Source of the DNA: Candidatus Woesearchaeota archaeon
Lineage (GTDB): Archaea > Nanobdellota > Nanobdellia > Woesearchaeales > JACPJR01
Direction: 5' to 3'
Length of the DNA: 64,000 bases
Assembly (NCBI GenBank): GCA_016187565.1
Contig: JACPJR010000031.1
Span: 73,796 to 137,795, forward strand
The notes under the pieces were generated by a model. The model ran no database searches. It was not told the origin of the DNA and saw only the letters and a list, made by a program, of their open reading frames with translations. The position numbers were made by a program, and so were the translations under genes. Below, one piece after another: positions 51,278 through 59,348 of the stretch. Position 1 is the stretch's first letter. Every line of letters begins with the position of its first letter.

Positions 51278-51347
51278 AATAAGAGAATATAGAGTAGCTT
51301 TTTAAAACTTTCTCTATGTAACTACTGAATAATTAATAATAAGATTA

Positions 51348-51358
51348 GCGGGCACCCC
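51348..51358 (-). repeat. Right arm of inner inverted repeat, Ntn-hydrolase island
   Basis: GCGGGCACCCC, exact inverse complement of 50582-50592. The IS at 51360 inserted right beside it, using part of it (GCACCCCT) as its target site. Confidence 0.6.
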
Positions 51359-51359
51359 T

Positions 51360-52418
51360 GGTAATGTCTTAATTAAAGATACATATAAATACTAGTTCTA
51401 TCATTATTTGTATTCGGTGATTTTTATGAAAAAGAGGCGTAAATTAGATGTAGCATGCCCAAACGAGGCATGCAACCTTTTTGGTAAAAAAGGCATGAAA
51501 AACATAGTAAAAAGAGGCAGAAAGAAAAACGGCAACCTAAACTACACATGCACATTCTGCGGTAGAACATTCGTTAGAACAGTTGGAACAATTTTCTATA
51601 GAAGCAGAATCAAACGAAAAGAAGCAAAGCAAATTGCTAATTTACTTGTTGAGAAAAATGGCATACGAAGTGTAGGAAGAGTCATAGAAAGGAATAGAAA
51701 TACAATTCTCAGATTTACTGACCGTCTGGCTGATAAATGCAAACAAGTGAATGAGTTTTTGCTCAAAGATGTTAAACTCAGTCCAATAGAAATTGATGAA
51801 CTGTGGACGTTCATCAAAAAAAACAAAAAAAAGTTGAAGAAAAAGACTATCCAAACTATCAACAAGGAGATTGCTATGCTTATATCGCAATCAAAAGAGA
51901 AACAAATTTACACCTAGCCCACGCCGTCGGTAAAAGAATAGACTTGATTGCTGAGCATATCGTCTGGAAATTAAGTACCATTTTGCAACTGCCCACTTTT
52001 ACGTACAAATTAGAGGTTTATACTGACGGAAATAAGCAGTACATTACAGCACTGCTTACTCATTTCAGAAAGGACTGCATGCTGTACGGACAGCTTGTCA
52101 AAAAGAAGAAAAACAAACGCTTTGTGTACAAGTTCAAAAAGAAAATCTTTGGTAATCCTAATTACAACGATATTGATACGGTCAATATCGAAAGTTACAA
52201 TAGCATTCTCAGAGAACGGATTGGTTGTTTGGTGAGAAGAACAAAATGCTTCTCAAAACAGAGAAGCAAGTTTGAGAAACGCTTAGATATCTTTCAAGCG
52301 TACAATAACACAATGAAAGAAGATAATGATGGCAAAACTCCTTGCATGAAAGAAGACTTAACTGCTAAAAAATGGCAGTGGATGGATTTTTTTATGTATC
52401 GTTAACTAACCCACTCCC
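51360..52418 (+). mobile_element. Complete IS1-family insertion sequence
   Basis: A 1059-bp element bounded by the 8-bp direct repeat GCACCCCT (51352-51359 and 52419-52426). The ends form an imperfect inverted repeat, GGTAATG... on the left and GGGAGTG... on the complement of the right, with 12 matches in the first 17 positions by hand. The left end looks like the GGTAATG end of IS1. The inside is a two-frame transposase with an A8C slippery run. It interrupts the GGGCACCCC arm of the inverted repeat around the Ntn-hydrolase gene, so it arrived later than that structure. Confidence 0.85.
51426..52405 (+). CDS. IS1-family transposase, InsA and InsB' frames joined by -1 frameshift
   Basis: The first frame (51426-51917, 163 residues) holds an N-terminal zinc finger (ACPNEACNLFG...YTCTFCGRTF) and an HTH region, then IDELWTF with the first catalytic Asp. 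The second frame, open to 52405, is shifted by -1 and continues with KKVEEKDY, the second Asp in VYTDGNKQY and the Glu in IESYNSILRERIGCLVRR followed by TKCFSKQRS. These match IS1. The two frames overlap at 51803-51917. A8CA8G (51816-51833) is the slippery site; IS1 uses a similar A6C. The Asp, Asp and Glu are all present, so the element could still be active. GGTGA before ATG 51426 supports the start. Confidence 0.85.
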
Positions 52419-52464
52419 GCACCCCTAAACTATTGTCTGCTCTGCAGAATTGGATAAGAAGCTC

Positions 52465-52475
52465 GGGCTCTCAAA
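52465..52475 (-). repeat. Right arm of outer inverted repeat around the Ntn-hydrolase gene and IS
   Basis: GGGCTCTCAAA, exact inverse complement of 50561-50571. No gene is seen between the IS end (52418) and 52573; the stretch includes a hairpin-free AT-rich part. Confidence 0.6.
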
Positions 52476-52572
52476 CTCTGATTTTTTGCCTCGGCATCGT
52501 TGCACTAAAAATCAACCACTCCAAGTATTCGTGGGCAACTAACAGCGATGCATATGATAAGAGAGATTAATC

Positions 52573-53496
52573 TTATATCATATTATGTTTTTCATAGAAT
52601 TCTATTGCCCTTTTCATTGTTTCTTCAAAACTAACTTGTGGCTTCCAACCCAGTTTATGTCTTATTTTAGAAGAATCAAAATACCTATGTTTAAAGCTAA
52701 AATTGATTGAAGATGGAGATAAAAGAGGTTTTTTACCAAAAGTAAATAGTATATTTTCCATTAAGCCAAATCCTATATTGCATGGTGGTAAAATCCAGGT
52801 TGGTAAAGTCTTTTTTATTTTTTTTGATTTAAGCATAAAAGCTATTTTATTAAACATTTCAATATAAGGAATAAACTCATTTGCAATAATGTAGTTTTCT
52901 CCTTTCTCACCTTTTTCCATTATTAACAGATGGGCAGTTATAGTATCCTCTATGGAAACAACAGCATTGCCACCAGGTGGTGCATATTTCATTTTTTCTT
53001 CTTTGATTTTTTTAACTACTTTTCCAATATGCATGCTGACATCTCCTGCTCCATAAATTGTTGTTGGAGATATGATTGAAACATTAAGTCCTTGACGAGC
53101 AAATTCTTCACATGTTTTTATAGTTAAATACTTTGAATACATATACATCACTTTTTGATATCTTTTAAAATCAAATGGAGATTCTTCATTGAGAGGAGAA
53201 TTTTTGTCATCAGGGATACCAATGCCTGCTGTGGAAGCTGTAACAACCACTTTTTTTACTTTAAGTTCTTTTGCAACTTCAAGTATATTCCTTACCCCAT
53301 CACATCCTTGCATTGCCTTAATCACATCATTTTTAGGTCTTATATCTCCATAAAAAACATTAATGTTTAGTCCGTCCAAAAATGGATGCCATTTGCCTTT
53401 ATGTATGAGAATATTGATTTCATTATCTGAATTTATCGGTTGAATTTGCTGAATACTTCTTTTTCGCAGAAAAAGACTCTCAGACTCTCTTAACAC
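52573..53496 (-). pseudogene. Truncated NAD-dependent epimerase/dehydratase (extended SDR)
   Basis: The C-terminal three-quarters are a recognisable extended SDR: KVVVTASTAGIG, the catalytic pattern YMYSK (Y-x3-K), SIISPTTIYGAGD, NYIIANEF, and the end KIRHKLGWKPQVSFEETMKRAIEFY. But the first beta-alpha-beta with the GxxGxxG dinucleotide site is missing; the frame starts at a weak GTG with unrelated residues. In addition, the usual segment after the VIH-AA strand (about 30 residues) is absent: GCD is followed directly by GVRNILEVAKEL. Both losses would destroy cofactor binding, so I consider it a decayed copy. Confidence 0.6.
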
Positions 53497-53547
53497 CCTT
53501 TCCTATAATTTTTTACGAAGTAAAATTGAAGAGTTTCAGTGTGCCCC

Positions 53548-53796
53548 TTAATTGTAGATGTTCTTGCGATGTCCTACTTTAATGATAAGAATTCTCAAAA
53601 ATCCTGTATCAACATCAAGAATTAATCTATAATCACCAACTCTGAACTTGTAACCTCTATCACCTACTAATGTTGTAACATATGCTTCTGGTCGTATTCT
53701 TATTCTCTCTAGTGCTTTGATAATTCTATCTTGAGTTAGCCGATCTAGCTTTTCTAACTGCTTTTTAGCACTATCGGAAAAAATGATTTCGTACAT
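53548..53796 (-). CDS. RelE/ParE-superfamily toxin
   Basis: 82 residues with the RelE layout: YEIIFSDSAKKQLEKLD at the start, a helix pair with RIIKALERIRIRPEAY, and the catalytic-site strands GYKFRVGDYRLILDVD and RILIIKVGHRKNIY. RelE toxins cut mRNA in the ribosomal A site. It starts directly after the antitoxin stop codon (53797), so it is translated from the same mRNA. Length and arrangement are typical for archaeal RelBE. Confidence 0.85.
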   Translation of the reverse strand: MYEIIFSDSAKKQLEKLDRLTQDRIIKALERIRIRPEAYVTTLVGDRGYKFRVGDYRLILDVDTGFLRILIIKVGHRKNIYN

Positions 53797-54015
53797 TTAA
53801 AGTCTGAGCTCCTTTTTAATTTGTTCAAGAGTATGGACTTTGCCTGCTTTAATTTCTGCTCTTGCTTCTGCAAGTTCTTTTTTTGTCGTTTCATTCATTT
53901 CCATGGTGTCTTCTATCAAATCCCATATTACTTCTTCGTAAGTCTCTCTATCAAAGAATTTCCTCTTGTTAAGCTCTTCTTGGAGCACCGGACTTATTTG
54001 AATGGTTGTTGCCAT
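53797..54015 (-). CDS. RelB-type antitoxin
   Basis: 72 residues: an N-terminal ribbon-helix-helix-like part (ATTIQISPVLQEELNKRKFFDRETYEEVIWDLIED) followed by an acidic helical tail (KKELAEARAEIKAGKVHTLEQIKKELRL) that would wrap around the toxin. It precedes the RelE gene with no spacing. Start ATG 54015 is 27 bases from the TATA-like box; a palindrome at 54021-54038 overlaps the promoter. Confidence 0.8.
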   Translation of the reverse strand: MATTIQISPVLQEELNKRKFFDRETYEEVIWDLIEDTMEMNETTKKELAEARAEIKAGKVHTLEQIKKELRL

Positions 54016-54020
54016 AGCGA

Positions 54021-54046
54021 ACTATAATCTCCTATAGTATATAAAC
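54021..54046 (-). promoter_or_regulatory. Operator palindrome and TATA box of the RelBE-type operon
   Basis: ACTATA at 54021-54026 and TATAGT at 54033-54038 form an inverted repeat with 6-base centre, directly overlapping the TATA-like GTTTATATA at 54038-54046 (minus strand). The antitoxin is probably the repressor, as in known RelB systems. Confidence 0.55.
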
Positions 54047-54096
54047 TTTTCGTGTTTCAATTTAATCTCTATGTATGCCATAGGCTACACAAGAAC

Positions 54097-54135
54097 GTAA
54101 CATTTATATATCAATTGTTACATTCTGCTGTAACA
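54097..54135 (+). promoter_or_regulatory. Promoter of the DUF4143 ATPase with GTAACA repeats
   Basis: GTAACA (54097-54102) and TGTTAC (54116-54121) are inverted around the TATA-like box TTTATATAT (54103-54111), and a third TGTAACA (54129-54135) lies at the start codon. Repeats on both sides of the promoter indicate a repressor site. Confidence 0.5.
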
Positions 54136-55421
54136 TGGAACTATCCTCATTAAACGAATGGAATCCTTGGTGGGAAAGCAAAGAATCAGTTGAAGGCTTA
54201 AAAGGCAAACACCGGCCTTATTACGATTATTTGGTTAATTCTGTTGACATTAAAGAGATAACTATCATCACCGGAGTGAGAAGGTCAGGCAAAAGCACGT
54301 TGATGTATCAGATGATTAGTAATCTCCTGAAAAAAAGTGTTGACTCTAAACAGATATTATTCGTCAATTTGGAGGATAAACGGTTGACCCATGAGTCATT
54401 AGACAGCATATACCAATGCTACAGGGAGAATATTAACCTCGATAAAAAAGCATACATCTTCCTTGACGAGGGTCATAGAAAGGAAGGATGGGAATCGTGG
54501 ATAAGAAAGAGATATGACCAAAAAGCCAATGATAAATTCATCATTTCAGGCTCATGCTCTTATCTCTTAAAAAAAGAATACTCAACATTATTAACCGGAA
54601 GAAACCTGACTTTTGAAGTATTCCCTTTAAGTTTCGAAGAATTTTTATTATTTAAAGATATAACCATTGATAAAGAAAACATTAAAAAAAATATAATACT
54701 TGAAAAAACAAAATGGGTTATTTTTAAAAATTTAAAAGAATATCTCAATCTTGGTGGGTTTCCAGAGATAGCCTTTAAGCCAGAAGATTATAAGATGAGG
54801 GTTCTTGAGCAGTACTTTGATGATATTTTATACAAGGATATTATAGACAGATATAATCTAAACTCTCAAAAAGCAAAAGACCTTGCGTTATTTTTTACAA
54901 CGAATCTTGCAGGTTTGGTTTCACTGAGAAATGTACGAAACTCTCTTAAGCTCTCATACGATACGGTTAAAGACTATCTTTCTTACTATAAAGAGGCATT
55001 TTTATTTTTTACACTGGATCATTTTTCATATTCTTTTAAAGAGCAAAAAACATTGGCTTCAAAGATTTACTGTATAGATAATGGGCTAAGAAATGCTGTC
55101 AGCTTCAAATTTTCCAAGGACGATGGAAAGCTCGTAGAGAATCTCGTTTTTGTAGAGCTTACAAGAAGAGGAAATAAGTGTTATTATTGGAAGAACAACG
55201 GTGAAGTTGATTTTATATTAAAAGCCAAAAACCAAAGCCTTGCAGCAATAAATGTGTCTTATACTGATGAGATTGATGACCGAGAAATAAAATCATTATT
55301 AGAGTTTAAGAAGAAATTCAAGAAAGCAAAAGACCTGCTTCTTTTGACCAAAGACACTGAGAAAAAAGAAAAAGGCATTGTATTTATACCATTATGGAAG
55401 TGGCTATTAACCGAAAGGTAA
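54135..55421 (+). CDS. AAA_14/DUF4143 ATPase
   Basis: 428 residues. The N-terminal AAA+ domain has Walker A GVRRSGKST (near residue 49), a Walker B-like AYIFLDEGHRKEGWE region (His-rich after the Asp-Glu pair, as in AAA_14) and FIISGSCSYLLKKEY. The second half is DUF4143: LTFEVFPLSFEEFLLF, AGLVSLRNVRNSLKLSYDTVKDYL, and the C-terminal nuclease-like piece with VENLVFVELTRRG and EVDFILK (E..D..K). Many archaeal genomes have several copies, often thought to be toxin-like or mobile. Leaderless behind the promoter above. Confidence 0.85.
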   Translation: MELSSLNEWNPWWESKESVEGLKGKHRPYYDYLVNSVDIKEITIITGVRRSGKSTLMYQMISNLLKKSVDSKQILFVNLEDKRLTHESLDSIYQCYRENINLDKKAYIFLDEGHRKEGWESWIRKRYDQKANDKFIISGSCSYLLKKEYSTLLTGRNLTFEVFPLSFEEFLLFKDITIDKENIKKNIILEKTKWVIFKNLKEYLNLGGFPEIAFKPEDYKMRVLEQYFDDILYKDIIDRYNLNSQKAKDLALFFTTNLAGLVSLRNVRNSLKLSYDTVKDYLSYYKEAFLFFTLDHFSYSFKEQKTLASKIYCIDNGLRNAVSFKFSKDDGKLVENLVFVELTRRGNKCYYWKNNGEVDFILKAKNQSLAAINVSYTDEIDDREIKSLLEFKKKFKKAKDLLLLTKDTEKKEKGIVFIPLWKWLLTER

Positions 55422-55468
55422 CCTGCTTAATAGAAAGAAATATATAGTCTGATTTATAGACTTGCTCT

Positions 55469-55654
55469 ATGAAGAGAGTTTTAACTTGGATTGAAGAAGA
55501 AAAAATAACAGTTACAATCTTTCTTTTTACGGTAGGAGTGGTCTTAAATACTCCTCCAACTCATTTTGTTTTTACCGGAATGATTATGTATGGTTCTATT
55601 TTAATAATATTATTACATTTATTGCATCGACTATACCTTAAATTTCATAAGTAA
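55469..55654 (+). CDS. Small two-helix membrane protein
   Basis: 61 residues: a short polar start (MKRVLTWIEEEK), one helix (TVTIFLFTVGVVLNT) and a second (VFTGMIMYGSILIILLHLLH). No family recognised. AAATATATAG at 55438-55447 is 26 bases before ATG 55469, so it has its own leaderless promoter. A T-rich stretch at 55716-55729 follows and probably terminates it. Confidence 0.5.
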   Translation: MKRVLTWIEEEKITVTIFLFTVGVVLNTPPTHFVFTGMIMYGSILIILLHLLHRLYLKFHK

Positions 55655-55808
55655 CTTTTTTCTTGAATACTAAAACATAGACGCCGCCAACTTTATCACT
55701 ATCAAGAGACCCCATCTTTTTTTTTCTTTACTATAGTTTCATCTTTGCTCAACCCGCAGAACTCTAATAATAAAGATTATATAGGGGTATGTTATCTAAA
55801 TTCCTCTT

Positions 55809-56045
55809 ATGAAACACATTCCCTTGTTATTGGTCTTAGGAGTGTTATTGATGGTGATGAGCGGATGTTCCACCGTGGAAAGTAATACCATTAAGAACGA
55901 CATTTCCTGTCAGTCTGATGAGGATTGTAAAACAGTGGATTGTTCTGAGTACCAAAATCAACTACCGCGGTTTTATGGGATTTGCGAATCAAATACATGC
56001 ATCTGTGGATGTGGGAATCCAGAAAACGGTACCTATTGCCGATAG
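55809..56045 (+). CDS. Cys-rich lipoprotein
   Basis: 78 residues. The lipobox MVMSGCS near residue 20 follows a hydrophobic signal (IPLLLVLGVLLM); after cleavage the lipidated Cys would anchor the protein outside. The mature 58 residues hold eight more Cys (CQSDEDCKTVDC, GICESNTCICGCGN, YC), so it is likely a small disulphide-stabilised domain. A TATA-like GATTATATA at 55775-55783 is about 29 bases upstream. Function unknown. Confidence 0.6.
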   Translation: MKHIPLLLVLGVLLMVMSGCSTVESNTIKNDISCQSDEDCKTVDCSEYQNQLPRFYGICESNTCICGCGNPENGTYCR

Positions 56046-56167
56046 AAAACGTTGATGAGAGTATAGTTTTATATAGAAAAACTATTTTCCCACTTCCAAC
56101 ACAGGAAGAGTTATTCAAGAACCTAAAAAAAAGGGGTAAGCATTGAGAATTCTGAGAAGGTGAAACT

Positions 56168-57787
56168 ATGACTCAGCAGAATGTTCAACCGATATTCATT
56201 TTACCTGAAGGAACACAACGAACACAAGGGAAGAGTGCACAGCATATGAATATTATGGCAGCCAAAGCTGTTGCCGAGACCGTCAGAACAACCTTAGGAC
56301 CAAAGGGAATGGACAAGATGCTGGTTGATAGCATGGGTGAGGTCATCATTACCAATGATGGGGTAACAATTCTCGAAGAGATGAGCATTGATCATCCCTC
56401 AGCCAAGATGATTGTTGAGATTGCAAAAACTCAAGAAAATGAGGTTGGTGATGGAACAACAACTGCCGTAGTTTTGGCAGGAGAACTTCTCAAGAAGGCT
56501 GAAGGGCTTCTGGAGATGGAAATACATCCCACGGTTATTGCAAAGGGATACCGTATTGCAGCAGACAAAGCATTAATTATCTTAAAAAATATGTGTGAAA
56601 AAGTAACGCCAACGAATACAGATCTTCTGCAAAAGATTGCGGTTACTGCAATGACCGGTAAGGGCGCAGAACAGGCAAAAGAAAAACTTGCTGATCTTGC
56701 AGTCCGTGGATGTAAAAAAGTAATGGAAGAAACTCCTGAAGGCCTGAGCATTGATATAGAAGACGTAACCATCGAGAAAAAAGTCGGTGGCAGTGTTGAA
56801 GATTCTGAACTCATTGAAGGGATTGTGCTGGACAAGGAGCGAGTACATCCGGGTATGCCAAAACGTATAGTCAACGCTAAAGTTGCATTACTTGATTCTG
56901 CGCTTGAGATCAAAAGTACTGAAGTAGACGCAAAGATTCAGATTACTGATCCTGAACAACTCCAGGCATTTATTGATCAAGAAGAACGGATCCTTAAGCG
57001 GATGGTTGATCATCTTATCGGAGCAGGCGCAACCGTTGTTTTATGCCAAAAAGGGATTGATGATATTGCCCAACATTTCCTTGCCAAGCAAGGCATCTAT
57101 GCTTGCAGAAGGGTAAAAAAATCAGATATGGAAAAATTAGCCAAAGCAACTGGAGGAGTCATTGTTACAAAGATTACTGACTTAACCAAAGATGACTTGG
57201 GTCATGCAGGAATGGTTGAAGAAAAAAAGGTAGGAGACGAAGCAATGACCTTTGTCAAGGAATGCAAGCATCCAAAGTCAGTTTCTATCTTGATCCGCGG
57301 TGGTACAGAGCATGTTATTGATGAGATTAAACGTGCTATGGAAGACGCTATTGGTGATGTTGCTGCTTCACTTCGCGACGGGAAAGTTGTCGGCGGTGCA
57401 GGGGCTCCTGAGATTGAGGTAGCACGAAACTTACGGCATTTTGCAGAATCATTGTCAGGAAGAGAACAGTTAGCGGTACTCGCATTTGCCGAAGCTATGG
57501 AAATCATTCCACGAACCTTGGCAGAAAACGCTGGTCTTGACCCCATCGATATTCTTACGGAGCTAAAATCAGCACACGATAATGGCAAGAAATGGGCTGG
57601 TGTTAATGTCTTTACCGGAAAAACCATGGATGCCTGGAAGGAAGGGGTTATTGAACCATTGAAGATTAAAGTTCAGGCAGTGAGTTCAGCAACCGAGGTA
57701 GCTACCATGATCTTACGCATTGATGACATGATTGCTGCAGGTCCCAGTGAAAAGGGCAATCAAGCACCACCACCAATGCCAGAATAA
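56168..57787 (+). CDS. thsA: Thermosome subunit (group II chaperonin)
   Basis: 539 residues with the archaeal CCT/thermosome set: [46 protein letters not shown] (ATP binding), [11 protein letters not shown], and [36 protein letters not shown], and the final [34 protein letters not shown]. It forms a double-ring folding chamber with a built-in lid. GAGAAGGTGAAAC precedes ATG 56168; a TATA-like TTTTATATAG box is near 56067-56076. It coexists with GroEL/ES at 38105. Confidence 0.96.
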   Translation: MTQQNVQPIFILPEGTQRTQGKSAQHMNIMAAKAVAETVRTTLGPKGMDKMLVDSMGEVIITNDGVTILEEMSIDHPSAKMIVEIAKTQENEVGDGTTTAVVLAGELLKKAEGLLEMEIHPTVIAKGYRIAADKALIILKNMCEKVTPTNTDLLQKIAVTAMTGKGAEQAKEKLADLAVRGCKKVMEETPEGLSIDIEDVTIEKKVGGSVEDSELIEGIVLDKERVHPGMPKRIVNAKVALLDSALEIKSTEVDAKIQITDPEQLQAFIDQEERILKRMVDHLIGAGATVVLCQKGIDDIAQHFLAKQGIYACRRVKKSDMEKLAKATGGVIVTKITDLTKDDLGHAGMVEEKKVGDEAMTFVKECKHPKSVSILIRGGTEHVIDEIKRAMEDAIGDVAASLRDGKVVGGAGAPEIEVARNLRHFAESLSGREQLAVLAFAEAMEIIPRTLAENAGLDPIDILTELKSAHDNGKKWAGVNVFTGKTMDAWKEGVIEPLKIKVQAVSSATEVATMILRIDDMIAAGPSEKGNQAPPPMPE

Positions 57788-57790
57788 AAG

Positions 57791-57875
57791 AGTCATAACG
57801 TTACTAAGGTGCTATGAGTGATACTATGAACACTATAATGTGAAAAGTAATCACCACGATAGTATCCTTATGACT
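57791..57875. repeat. Nested inverted repeats between convergent genes
   Basis: AGTCATAA (57791-57798) pairs with TTATGACT (57868-57875) and GATACTAT (57820-57827) with ATAGTATC (57859-57866). The unit lies between the thermosome and DedA stops and may be a bidirectional terminator or a small insertion. Confidence 0.4.
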
Positions 57876-58521
57876 GTAGCTTGTTCTTTCGTTGTTCAAT
57901 GATCTGGGTGATGATATCCTTTATCAGGGGAATGAAGGATACAAAGATAATAGCGAGAATGATGATCCCAAAATGATCCTGTACCCAGGGAATATTTCCA
58001 AAGAAATACCCTCCCATGATAAACAAGATACACCATGCCGCAGCACCAATGATGTTGTAACTCAAAAATTTTCTGTATGACATGGTCCCAATACCTGCAA
58101 CAAACGGTGCAAATGTCCTGATCACCGGAATAAACCGTGCAAGAAGTATGGTCTTTTTTCCATGTTTTTCATAAAATGCTTGTGCCCGTACCAAATGATC
58201 TTTGTTAAAGAGCAAGGATTTCTCTTTTTTGAATACTTGAGGACCAACAAATTTTCCAATATGATAGTTTACTGTATCTCCAAGAACAGCGGCAAGAAAT
58301 AAGAGGAAAATGACCCATTCGATCCTTAATGAACCGGTTGCGGCTAATGCACCCGCAGCAAAAAGTAAACTGTCTCCGGGAAGAAACGGAGTAACCACAA
58401 CACCAGTCTCAAAAAAGACAATAAGGAAGAGAATAACATAGGTAAATGCAGCATATTCATTAACAACGGTCTGTAAATATGTGTCTAAATGAAGGAGGAC
58501 ATCAAGGAAAATGAATGCCAT
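57868..58521 (-). CDS. DedA-family membrane protein
   Basis: 217 residues, about six membrane segments. The DedA (SNARE-associated) motifs are present: FETGVVVTPFLPGDSLLFAAGALAATG, the FLAAVLGDTVNYHIGKFVG segment, the FYEKHGKKTILLARFIPVIRTFAPFVAGIG motif, and a C-terminal MGGYFFGN...P. These proteins are thought to act as membrane transporters or lipid scramblases important for envelope integrity. Convergent with the thermosome. Confidence 0.9.
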   Translation of the reverse strand: MAFIFLDVLLHLDTYLQTVVNEYAAFTYVILFLIVFFETGVVVTPFLPGDSLLFAAGALAATGSLRIEWVIFLLFLAAVLGDTVNYHIGKFVGPQVFKKEKSLLFNKDHLVRAQAFYEKHGKKTILLARFIPVIRTFAPFVAGIGTMSYRKFLSYNIIGAAAWCILFIMGGYFFGNIPWVQDHFGIIILAIIFVSFIPLIKDIITQIIEQRKNKLQS

Positions 58522-58598
58522 TAATCACAGAAATAAAGCATCCTTAATAAGCTTTTTTGTAACGTATGCATGGTGTCACGAGAACCACAAAACATTTG

Positions 58599-59294
58599 TC
58601 AATTAGTCCCGGGGCGTTTCAGAGGTAAACCAAGGTCTTTTACCATGGTTTCTACTTCTGTTCGAAATCTATGGCGGTCTGCATAAAAGGGAACAATACA
58701 ACCCTGGCTGGCAAGGAAATCTCCATAGACTGATCCGGGTGATGAATGCTGGCGCTTTAGCCAGGTATCATACGGAACAACAACAATATAACCGATTTCA
58801 TCAGCATGAAAGAGATCATACATATTTGCCAATCTTAACTGATAAACCTCAGGCCGGAGAATATTCTTCACACTGTTTCGCCGTTCATGATCCTTACCCC
58901 TGGCAACGGTTGTCGACCATCGGGCAATCTTGATATCAAGCCCAACAGGCACATTATCGATAAGTACCACACGGTTAGTCGTTGGTTTTCTTTCCGAGCC
59001 ACTACGGACAACATACGCATGATCAGAAGCAGAGTAATGGACCTCATTTCCCTGATAACCGTTATGCGCAAAGGGGTCTACGAGAGTATAGCCCCGGAGA
59101 GCTAAGGGAGCCTGTGCACCACGAACCATGGCATTGAGATGGGCTTGTGCAACCAGGTCAACATACAGGTTCAATGATCGTGGTTTCCGTTGTCTTCCCA
59201 GTACCCGTTCTGCAGTCTCCCACCGAGGTTGTACTGTATGGAGTGCATCGCATAATGCTTCTATTCCCTCGGTCATTATCAATCGTTGTGGCAT
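58599..59294 (-). CDS. Unknown soluble protein, possible PD-(D/E)xK-type fold
   Basis: 231 residues without signal or membrane segment. NGYQGNEVHYSASDHAYVV is followed by VVLIDNVPVGLDIKIARWST, an arrangement of Asp and Asp-x-Lys that recalls restriction-endonuclease-like folds, but this is a weak guess. The rest gives no family. AAGGAGG lies immediately before ATG 59303 and nine bases before ATG 59294; I prefer 59294. Downstream of the M1 aminopeptidase in the same direction. Confidence 0.5.
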   Translation of the reverse strand: MPQRLIMTEGIEALCDALHTVQPRWETAERVLGRQRKPRSLNLYVDLVAQAHLNAMVRGAQAPLALRGYTLVDPFAHNGYQGNEVHYSASDHAYVVRSGSERKPTTNRVVLIDNVPVGLDIKIARWSTTVARGKDHERRNSVKNILRPEVYQLRLANMYDLFHADEIGYIVVVPYDTWLKRQHSSPGSVYGDFLASQGCIVPFYADRHRFRTEVETMVKDLGLPLKRPGTN

Positions 59295-59348
59295 GTGTAA
59301 CATCCTCCTTGGAGTGTCATCTCTCCTAATAGCTCATCAATTCAGTTT

